Source: Paralithodes platypus
Taxonomy: Eukaryota > Arthropoda > Malacostraca > Decapoda > Lithodidae
Length of the DNA: 64,000 bases
Reading direction: 5' to 3'
NCBI GenBank assembly: GCA_032716605.1
Contig: CM064560.1
Span: forward strand, 16,014,966 to 16,078,965
The notes below the pieces were generated by a model. That model searched no databases. It worked only from the letters and a program-made list of their open reading frames with translations, and had not been told where the DNA came from. The stretch's first letter is position 1. Every line of letters begins with the position of its first letter. Position numbers and translations under genes: made by a program. This document shows, piece after piece, positions 57,012 to 64,000 of the stretch.

Positions 57012-57057
57012 TAGTCCATGAGCCAGGCCAGATATCGGTACCACCTGGGGTGACTAA
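57012..57057 (+). repeat. Left terminal inverted repeat of the Academ-like element
   Basis: Bipartite: TAGTCCATGAGCCA, a 6-base spacer, then GATATCGGTACCACCTGGGG and TGACTAA. Confidence 0.9.
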
Positions 57058-57489
57058 ACACGAATGGTACTAAAATGTTTATAGAGTGACTGTAAGTACA
57101 TTAAGATATGATAGCCTTCTCGCACTGGTAGCTTAGTCTAATTTTTTTGATGCAATAGGGGCGCTACCCAAAAATAAAGATTTTTAGCGTGACGCTCGGC
57201 GTTTTCCTCATTTTCTTTAAAATCCATCACACAATCATCGCGAAACTTTGAACACCTATGTAGAATTATATTCTCTACCAGAGTTGTTCCTAGGTATTTT
57301 TCAAATTTCCTCATATTTCGGAATATACTCTATATTTTGGGTATTTTCCTCTAAATCTAGAATAAATCCTTAAATATGGGGAACATTGAAAAATATATTC
57401 TAACAGCTCTTGTAGCTTATTTGATTCTCTACAAGAATTATTCCGATGTGTATTTCAAGTTTCTCCATATTTAGGGGTTTATTTCATAT
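57058..57489. other. AT-rich leader of the Academ-like element
   Basis: About 430 bases with recurring ATATTTNGGG, TTTCCTCATATTT and AAATATATTC words in both orientations, without an open frame. It probably holds the promoter and perhaps a short 5' exon, but no specific motif can be fixed. Confidence 0.5.
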
Positions 57490-60400
57490 TTGGGGATTTT
57501 TTGTTATATTTTGGGGATAATTTATTATTGGAAGGAGCAAACATATGTAGAAGGAGGAATACCACACATACATTATCACCGTAAATGTCGTAGTCTCTTT
57601 ACAATGAAGAAGTCACTGGATTCTATCCTTGCCAAGGGTGTCAAGATAGAATCAGCAAGCATCGACCCCAGGAGGAGGGCATCAAGGGATGCCCCTAGTA
57701 CTAGCAGGGTGTATGCCAAAGTATGTATCTTCTGCGAGAAGTCCAGCAAGTACATAAAAACAACAAAGACAAGGGAGCCACTCATACAGTGTGTTGAGCT
57801 ACGAGCAGATGAGAAGATTCGCAGAGCAGCAATAAGGAAACTCAACCAGAGAATCCTTGGTTTAGTTAGCAGAGACCTTGTTGCTGCAGAGGGTCACTAC
57901 CACAAGTCGTGCTACAAACTCTTCACAAAAGATGATTTCCCAGCGGCCGCCAGGTCGGGTGCAGGTGAAAATCAGGAAGAAAGCGAGGAAGCACGCTACG
58001 AAGAGGTTGAGACAGAAGCCCTCGAGGAACTCTGCTTGTATATAAGGACCAAATTATTCCCCAACCCAGAGGTACTGCCTATGACAAACCTCACATCTAG
58101 GCTTGAGAGATCCATGATGTCCCGTGGTATTATCCAACTGAAACCAGCGACAAAGAAACATGTTCGCCGAAAGATTGAAACCGAGTTTGGAGAATCACTA
58201 CGCTTTGTCCCAGATGAGAAAGGAAAGCTTCTAATCTATCCACGCAGCCTCTCAATGGACGACCTTGCCCGGCAAGCACACAAAATGGCAAAAGACCTGC
58301 AAGAAGCAAGAGCAGCTAACTCTGAAGATGTCTTAACCAAAGCAGGAATGCAGCTGAGGAATGAGATCAATAAACAAGATGTGAGTCAGCCATGGCCTCC
58401 CGATACAGATCAGAATGTCATTCCTGCAGCAGTCACTCAATTCCTGCACACCCTGCTGACAGGAGAGTGTGAGTGTGAAACTCCCTCTGAAAGAGCTCAA
58501 CGTCTTGCCACTTCCTTTGGCAGTGACATGGTCTTTGCTGTTACCAGTGGCAAGACAAAACCACCCAAGCACGTACTGCTGACCAATGCTGTAAAGTCTT
58601 TGACAGGAAACACAGAACTGATCCGAACTCTGAATCGTCTTGGTCACTGTGTGTCTTACTCAATGTTTGAGGAGATCGATACAGCCCTTTGTATCCAGAA
58701 GCTGGAATGCTCAAAGGATGACATTCCACTGCCAGCAAACATCTACCCTGGTGTGTTCACAACCCTGGCCTGGGATAACATTGACCGACTTGAAGAGACC
58801 CTAAGTGGAGCAGGTACTTCTCATAGAGTCAATGGCATTGCTGTCCAGTCCAAGGTTGCAGGCTCTGTGCCAGAGAAAGTCCTGCCAGAGATTACCAAGT
58901 CCAAGATAAGAAGCATCACTCAGACATCATCAATGCTGCCAATATACAATGTTGGGCGGCGGGCAGGGCCACCTAGGATTGAGACTGCGTATGTCGACAC
59001 TACCAAGGAAGTCCAGGATTCAAAGACAAAGAACCATATCTGGCTTCTTACTCGAATGTCAGACCATGAGGACCAGTCCATCAGCAGTTGGACTGGGTTC
59101 AACATCAAAATGCGCAGAGACATTGCAGTGGTTCAGGACACTGTAAGCTACCTGCCCACTATCAATGCTCCCGCAACAGAAATGTCCACCGTTAATGAAA
59201 TCTTGGAACAAACGCATGCTATCATGCAGTCCTTACAGCTTAACAAGATTGTGTGCGTGTTTGATCAAGCACTCTATGCCAAAGCTGCCGAAGTTATCTG
59301 GAAACAAGAGAAGTTCAAGAACATTATCATCAGGATGGGCGTCTTCCACACAATCTGTAATCTCATCTCCACCATAGGAAAGAGGTTTCAAGATGCAGGT
59401 CTTAGAGATCTGTGTGTGGAATCAGGTATCATCGCAGAAGGATCAGTGTCAGGAGTGATGAACGGCAAGAGGTACAACAGAGCAGTGAGACTACACAAGC
59501 TCGTGTATGAAGCACTGATGAGGCTTGCATGGAAAGGCTTCCTTTCATGGCTAAAAGAAAACCATTCAAGGGACATACACCATCTAGATGAAACACTGAA
59601 GGACATCAACAGCTTTCACAGCAATGTGTCTCAGGGACTCTTTCAAGAGCTGATGGAGAGTGAATCATGCACACATATCATGAAGCTTTTCCAAGTTTAT
59701 CTTGAGACCCTCAGAGATGAACACAACCTCTCAGCATTCTGGATGTCATACCTGGACATGGTTGAGATCATGCTGGACTTAATTCGAGCCTCCAGAGAAG
59801 GCAACTGGATGCTCCACCTAGGAGCAATCCGACAGATGATACCGTGGTGTTTTGCCTATGACAAAGTGAACTATGCCCGGTTCCTAACCTACTACTATGC
59901 CTTGATGTCTCGACTGCCCATTGAACACCCAGAGGTCCATGAACACTTCATGCAAGGTGGCTTTTCGGTCCAGATCGGTAGCAAGAATCCCTTTGGACGG
60001 ATCCCTGTGGACCAGACAATCGAAGAGACGATCAACAAAGACACCCAGACACCAGGGGGCACAAAAGGCTTCAGCCTGAAAGGCGGAGCTGTCGCCAGGT
60101 ACTACCTGACATCGGAGTATCGCAGCAGGTACTTAAGGCAGCTCAGGACTATGGTAGTAGGCCAAAAGTATACTGACTTCAGCCACCCAGACCTACAGAT
60201 GCCCAGGATTAGAAGAGATGAGGCCGATGTCCAATCTTTAGTTCAACTGATGGAGACCAGCTGGTTGAACCCCTTCAACGCAGAGCAAGAAGATCTTGTC
60301 AGTTTGTCAACTGCGACTATGGCACCACCAGAAGTTGTCAAAGACCTTCTAGGGGCCTACAGAATAGGAGAGGATGCATATCAAGCCTTCAAGGAAGAGC

Positions 60401-62016
60401 GCCTGGAGATCGATACGCCAACTATACAGTTTCATGACACGATGACGAAGACGAAACTGAGAACGTTCACTAACATCAGAATGAAGCCACGCTCACAAGA
60501 CCATGCCAAGGAGGTTATCTTAAAGGCTGACAGGAACCTATTTGGCCAGATGATCCTTGTTGCCGAGAACAGAAAGCTCAAAATGAGTGATGTCTTGGCT
60601 CATCCCCTGGGGCCTTTGCCTTGGGCACTTGCCAGCGGTGATGGGTCTCTCCGCAAGACCAACAAGGCTGCCCTCGCAAAGGAGTTAGAGAGGAATGTTT
60701 CTCCTGCAGAAGTGATACCCGAGCCCTCTGCTACCATAATTGATGGGATGAGCCTGGTCCACAAACTGAAGGGAAACGACAAAACTTTTTCACAGCTTGC
60801 AGGTACAGCACTGAGTCACGCTGTTCATGAAGGTGCTAAGAGCAGGCGCATTGATGTTGTGTTTGATATCTACAAGGAGACATCCATCAAGGATGCAGAA
60901 CGAGCCAAAAGAAGTGCAGGCACAGGAATTCATTTCAAGAACATTCAACCTGGGCACAACATCCAGCAGTGGAGAAAGTTACTCGGTAGTTCCTCCAACA
61001 AGGCAAGTCTTATCAAGTTCTTGGTAGAAGAATGGAAGGCACCACAGCACAGGGAGAAGCTCAAGGACAAGGAGCTGTATGTCACATGTGAGCAGCGCTG
61101 CTTCAAGATCACCAAAGAGCAGTGGGAAGAGGCTCCTGAGCTTAAGTCAACTCAAGAAGAAGCAGACACACGCCTTCTTCTCCATGCACTTCATGCAGCA
61201 GAATCTGGGAACAAGTCTGTCATCATCACTGCAGAAGATACAGACGTCATGGTGTTGTGTCTTGGCATGTGCCACAAGATCCCATCCCATCTGTTCCAGA
61301 AGTGCGGGACGAAGAACCGGACAAGATTCCTGGATATCACCACACTGAGCCGCACACTGGGAGGCAGCGTGTGTGATTCATTGATTGGTATGCATGCCTT
61401 TACAGGCTGTGATACCGTCAGTGCATTCGCTGGCCGAGGGAAGATGACGACACTCAAGCAGGTGAAGATGGACAAGACATACCAGCATGCTTTTCACGAA
61501 CTTGGACGCTCATGGGAAGTGTCTCCTGAACTCTTTGAGAAGCTACAGGAAATCACCTGCCACATGTACCTACCATCTACCCACACAACTAAGGTAAACA
61601 AGCTTCGGTATGAGCTGTTCTGTGCAAGACGTGGAGAGGTAGAGTCAAGTCAACTCCCTCCTTGTGAGGACTGCCTCTTCATGCATGCACTGCGTGCAAA
61701 CTACCAGGCTGCGATCTGGAGGAGAAGTCTTCAGAGCCAGCCATTTGTTGCGAACCCAACAGACTGCGGTTGGATGACAGATGAGGACGGTAAGCTTGCC
61801 GTCAACTGGATGCGAGGCTCACCAGCACCAGATGCTGTTATGCAGCTACTGTCTTGCAAGTGTGTGCGGTCATGCGAACTCCCTAAGTGTACTTGCCTCA
61901 GCAATGGTCTAAAATGCACGGACATGTGCAGGTTACAGACATGTCAGAACAAGGCTATTGAAGAAGAGCCGGTGGCACAACAGTCAGATTCCGAGTCTGA
62001 CGTAGATGATATTTAG
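57490..62016 (+). CDS. Academ-type transposase with FEN/XPG-like nuclease and Cys8 module
   Basis: The frame is 1,508 codons from 57490 (a TTG). The first ATG is at 57604 (MKKSLDSI). The residues before it (HYHRKCRSLFT) look like conserved protein, so a spliced upstream exon is possible. N-terminal zinc-binding pairs: C79-x2-C82 and H136-x4-C141 (YAKVCIFCEK, GHYHKSCYKLF). The core region has LAWDNIDRLEETLSGAGTSH (D429), VCVFDQALYAKA (D592) and WCFAYDKVNYARFLTYYYAL. These acids are candidates only. A FEN/PIN-like nuclease follows: IIDGMSLVHKLK (D1085), IDVVFDIYKETSIKD (D1126), STQEEADTRLL (E1223, E1224, D1226), IITAEDTDVMVL (D1250, D1252) and MHAFTGCDTVSAFAGRGK (D1308). Residues 1456-1487 hold eight cysteines (C-x-C-x3-C-x4-C-x-C-x6-C-x3-C-x4-C), and the tail is acidic. 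There is no internal stop or frameshift, so the gene appears intact. Confidence 0.85.
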   Translation: MGIFCYILGIIYYWKEQTYVEGGIPHIHYHRKCRSLFTMKKSLDSILAKGVKIESASIDPRRRASRDAPSTSRVYAKVCIFCEKSSKYIKTTKTREPLIQCVELRADEKIRRAAIRKLNQRILGLVSRDLVAAEGHYHKSCYKLFTKDDFPAAARSGAGENQEESEEARYEEVETEALEELCLYIRTKLFPNPEVLPMTNLTSRLERSMMSRGIIQLKPATKKHVRRKIETEFGESLRFVPDEKGKLLIYPRSLSMDDLARQAHKMAKDLQEARAANSEDVLTKAGMQLRNEINKQDVSQPWPPDTDQNVIPAAVTQFLHTLLTGECECETPSERAQRLATSFGSDMVFAVTSGKTKPPKHVLLTNAVKSLTGNTELIRTLNRLGHCVSYSMFEEIDTALCIQKLECSKDDIPLPANIYPGVFTTLAWDNIDRLEETLSGAGTSHRVNGIAVQSKVAGSVPEKVLPEITKSKIRSITQTSSMLPIYNVGRRAGPPRIETAYVDTTKEVQDSKTKNHIWLLTRMSDHEDQSISSWTGFNIKMRRDIAVVQDTVSYLPTINAPATEMSTVNEILEQTHAIMQSLQLNKIVCVFDQALYAKAAEVIWKQEKFKNIIIRMGVFHTICNLISTIGKRFQDAGLRDLCVESGIIAEGSVSGVMNGKRYNRAVRLHKLVYEALMRLAWKGFLSWLKENHSRDIHHLDETLKDINSFHSNVSQGLFQELMESESCTHIMKLFQVYLETLRDEHNLSAFWMSYLDMVEIMLDLIRASREGNWMLHLGAIRQMIPWCFAYDKVNYARFLTYYYALMSRLPIEHPEVHEHFMQGGFSVQIGSKNPFGRIPVDQTIEETINKDTQTPGGTKGFSLKGGAVARYYLTSEYRSRYLRQLRTMVVGQKYTDFSHPDLQMPRIRRDEADVQSLVQLMETSWLNPFNAEQEDLVSLSTATMAPPEVVKDLLGAYRIGEDAYQAFKEERLEIDTPTIQFHDTMTKTKLRTFTNIRMKPRSQDHAKEVILKADRNLFGQMILVAENRKLKMSDVLAHPLGPLPWALASGDGSLRKTNKAALAKELERNVSPAEVIPEPSATIIDGMSLVHKLKGNDKTFSQLAGTALSHAVHEGAKSRRIDVVFDIYKETSIKDAERAKRSAGTGIHFKNIQPGHNIQQWRKLLGSSSNKASLIKFLVEEWKAPQHREKLKDKELYVTCEQRCFKITKEQWEEAPELKSTQEEADTRLLLHALHAAESGNKSVIITAEDTDVMVLCLGMCHKIPSHLFQKCGTKNRTRFLDITTLSRTLGGSVCDSLIGMHAFTGCDTVSAFAGRGKMTTLKQVKMDKTYQHAFHELGRSWEVSPELFEKLQEITCHMYLPSTHTTKVNKLRYELFCARRGEVESSQLPPCEDCLFMHALRANYQAAIWRRSLQSQPFVANPTDCGWMTDEDGKLAVNWMRGSPAPDAVMQLLSCKCVRSCELPKCTCLSNGLKCTDMCRLQTCQNKAIEEEPVAQQSDSESDVDDI

Positions 62017-62288
62017 GAGTAGTAATTTGCCATAATAGTATGTACAAGCCCATGGCATGCTTAGTGTGTATTTACAGGACTTGTATTAAATGTGACAATT
62101 ACTATATGCATTTTGTTGACATTTAGGCATTCCTGTCCCCAAATTTGACATTTTAAAAAATTTCGGAATTTTCGGTAGGGTATGTCTATTCAAGAAGTGA
62201 TAACGACCATTAAGCTACCAATGTGCAAGGGCTATCATATCAAAACATAAACTAGAGACATGTAGCAAGCTAAAAACACCTAAGAGAA
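62017..62288. other. 3' UTR of the Academ-like element
   Basis: AT-rich sequence between the stop codon and the right inverted repeat. No canonical AATAAA was found. TTGTATTAAATGTG near 62080 is the nearest poly(A)-signal-like sequence. Confidence 0.4.
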
Positions 62289-62344
62289 TTAGTCACCCCG
62301 GGTGGTACCGATATCCCAAAATTCGGGTCTTGGCTCATGGACTA
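62289..62344 (-). repeat. Right terminal inverted repeat of the Academ-like element
   Basis: The inverse complement of the left end: TAGTCCATGAGCCA, a 16-base spacer (AGACCCGAATTTTGG and one more base), then GATATCGGTACCACCCGGGG and TGACTAA. The spacer is 10 bases longer than on the left. Confidence 0.9.
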
Positions 62345-62347
62345 TAA

Positions 62348-62525
62348 GGAAACAATTAGTGTGCTAGGAAATATCTTGGCTTCAAAGGATGAAATAGTCA
62401 TGTGTGGGGACTTTAACTGCAAGGAAGTGAATTGGGAAGATCTTGAAGCCGGAGCAGGGGAGGAAAGTTGGAGCTATGAATTTTTAAGTATGGCCATGGA
62501 AAATTCTATATACCAACAAATTTCT
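62348..62525 (+). pseudogene. APE endonuclease, middle part
   Basis: Continues the host ORF2: KETISVLGNILASKDEIVMC, GDFNCKEVNWEDLE (catalytic D-x-N) and SYEFLSMAMENSIYQ. It is cut near 62525 by the next insertion. Confidence 0.85.
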
Positions 62526-63360
62526 CTGAACCAGGACCTTTCTAGAATTAATGGATGGGGACAAAAGAATCTAGTTTCCTTTAATGCACAGAAAACCAAG
62601 TACATTCAATTTTCTAACCGACAGAATCTCACTGACTCCCATATATTTTTTAATGATGTAAATATTCCCACTTCCCCTAGTATTGACATCCTCGGTGTAA
62701 CATTAACTACTAACTTGAGCTGGACACATTATGTTAGAAGCATTGCTTAAGAATGCCTCTAAAAAACTGGGACTCCTGTACAGAGTTCGAGAATTCTTCA
62801 CTGACGAGCAGTTGGCCGTGATATATAAAAGTCATGTGCGTTCTCAGATGGATTACTGTTCACCTCTGTGGGGTGGAAGTGGAGTGGTTGCATTTAGGCA
62901 GTTGGACAAAATTCAAAATAAAGCTATTAGATTAATCAATAACCCTGCAATCACACAGGACCTTCCTACATTATCCATACGAAGAAACGTTGCATCCCTT
63001 GCATTATTCTACAGATATTTTCACAGCAATTGTTCCGAGGAACTTGCTTCAATTGTGCCGCCTCTCCATATCTTTCCCCGTAGAACTAGGGCAGCTGAGA
63101 ACACCCATGAATTTACACTTTCTCCTCCACAATGCAGAACTTCTGCTTATCAGAATTAATTTATCCCCAGAGCTACTACTCTTTGGAATTCACTTCCCTC
63201 GAATTGCTTTCCACAAACTTACAATCTACAAATGTTTAAATCCAGTTGTTACAAACATTTTATGAATGGAGGATGCCTTTAGGCACATGGACCCTTTTGT
63301 TTTATCTGTGTTTTTCCTTCCTCCGTTCATTGTCTCTTAAATTTTTTTTTTTTTTTTTTT
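62526..63360 (+). mobile_element. Jockey-like 3' fragment inserted in the host APE gene
   Basis: The frame is still open at the left junction but changes abruptly to RT C-terminal protein: SRINGWGQKNLVSFNAQKTK, IFFNDVNIPTSPSIDILGVT, then (after an extra T near 62748) KNASKKLGLLYRVREFFTDE, SQMDYCSPLWGGSG and IRRNVASLALFYRYFHSN. A TAA near 63159 is followed by LWNSLPSNCFPQTYNL, with the natural end near 63281. It resembles the Jockey-like copies A and B but is a different subfamily. The 3' side ends in about 20 T rather than A. Confidence 0.8.
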
Positions 63361-64000
63361 TAAAAGAGTCAACAAGAGTAAGGGGAAGTGATCAACCAGC
63401 TAGATTGGACCTTCTATTCACAAGAAGGGAGGAGGAGGTTCAAAGTATTCAGTACCTATGTCCACTAGGAAAAAGCGACCATGCAGTTCTAGACATAGAC
63501 TTACTATTGAAGTATAATCTACCCAAGGGAAGGGAAAAGCACAAGGAAAATCACTGGATGTATTCCAGAACCGATTTCGAAGGACTACGGGATTTTTTCA
63601 AGTCACAAAATTGGGATCAGGTGTTATCTGAAAGTGAGGTAGACAAAAAACTCAAGGCATTCATGGAGATCTATGATACTGGTATAAAAACTTTTGTCCC
63701 TAAGTACATTAATAAAAGGAAAAAAAGTAATCGCAAAGTATGGTTTAACCGCGAATGTAGGCAAGCACATGAAGCAAAAAACAAAGCCTGGAAAAAGATG
63801 AGAAACTGAGATTCGGAAGATAACAGGCAAAAGTATAAAGAGGAGAGAAACAAATACACAGAAATGAGGAGGAGGTCAGAGGCAAACCATGAGAAAGGGA
63901 TAGTGGAGAACTATGAAAAGAATCCAAAAATGTTTTTCAAGTTTGTAAACGGCAAAAGGAAGATAAAAGCCACGATCGTAAAGATTAAAAGTGGAAACAG
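63361..64000 (+). pseudogene. APE C-terminus and linker of the host element
   Basis: Host coding resumes as VKESTRVRGSDQPARLDLLF, then VQSIQYLCPLGKSDHAVLDI (the catalytic S-D-H), WMYSRTDFEGLRDFFKSQNW and KKSNRKVWFNRECRQAHEAK. A TGA at 63807-63809 fits decay of a CGA codon. The same frame is then open to the window edge (KYKEERNKYTEMRRRSEANH, NPKMFFKFVNGKRKI), as expected upstream of the RT domain. Confidence 0.85.

Larger units (their letters stand above)
57012..62344 (+). mobile_element. Academ-like DNA transposon, 5,333 bp
   Basis: The ends are TAGTCCATGAGCCA (14 bp, perfect inverted repeat). After a 6-base spacer on the left and a 16-base spacer on the right comes a second inverted block, GATATCGGTACCACC-GGGGTGACTAA (one mismatch in 27). 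TAA is duplicated at 57009-57011 and 62345-62347. Taking out the element plus one TAA restores the host frame (SLMR joined to KETISVLGN), which supports these boundaries. A single long frame lies inside. A 3-bp duplication, an XPG-like nuclease and an eight-cysteine module match what is known of Academ. Confidence 0.85.
56153..64000 (+). mobile_element. CR1/Jockey-like retrotransposon hosting two insertions; runs off the window
   Basis: Coding blocks in order: an ORF1-like C-terminal part (56153-56531), an APE N-terminus (about 56520-57011), an Academ-like transposon (57012-62344), APE continued (62348 to about 62525), a Jockey-like 3' fragment (about 62526-63360), then the APE C-terminus and beyond (63361-64000). 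The left end is truncated at (CA)n. The RT domain must lie to the right of the window. Confidence 0.85.

Overview
This window is a eukaryotic, repeat-dominated stretch with no convincing host protein-coding gene, rRNA or tRNA gene. Every long reading frame that I can identify belongs to a transposable element. Abundant dinucleotide microsatellites, many tandem minisatellites, CR1-like retroelements ending in TTAGGTAAATAC plus (AC)n, RTE-like elements with (ATAG)n tails, and ORF1 proteins with CCCH fingers together suggest an arthropod, most likely a decapod crustacean. The taxon is an inference.

Layout. 1-5,665: a pyrimidine-rich satellite broken by a 5'-truncated retroelement with an RLE-like C-terminus, then a dispersed repeat (called family A here), then a decayed CR1-like copy followed by (ACC)n-type sequence. 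5,666-27,700: accessory DNA with no genes. It holds palindromic MITEs with TTAACCC ends, a TA-flanked MITE, several family A copies, short retroelement relics, and tandem arrays of 30, 37, 43, 45, 46, 57 and 59 bp. 27,700-33,800: two near-identical minus-strand RLE-type retrotransposon copies, one with an open 966-codon frame. 33,830-38,470: an RTE/CR1-like element (endonuclease, RT, C-terminal C2H2 finger) split by a 483-bp TTAA-flanked insertion. 41,834-44,605 and 46,803-48,375: two closely similar Jockey-like copies in opposite orientation, the second inside a MITE. 46,032-46,741: ten copies of a 71-bp repeat containing the end of that MITE. 50,965-55,900: a nearly complete minus-strand CR1-like element whose ORF1 (PHD-like plus CCCH fingers) is split by an antisense CR1 fragment.

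56,153-64,000 is the most notable part. A CR1/Jockey-like element is interrupted by a 5,333-bp DNA transposon (57,012-62,344). It has long terminal inverted repeats, a 3-bp TAA target duplication and one open frame of about 1,470-1,508 codons. The protein has a FEN/XPG-like nuclease region and a C-terminal eight-cysteine module, which fits the Academ superfamily. The host element is interrupted a second time, downstream, by a Jockey-like 3' fragment.

The elements do not form a pathway. What links them is nesting: at least five insertions lie inside other mobile elements. Two of these (the TTAA element in the RTE-like RT gene and the Academ-like element in the CR1-like endonuclease gene) can be placed to the base, because removing the insert and one target copy rejoins the interrupted reading frame.
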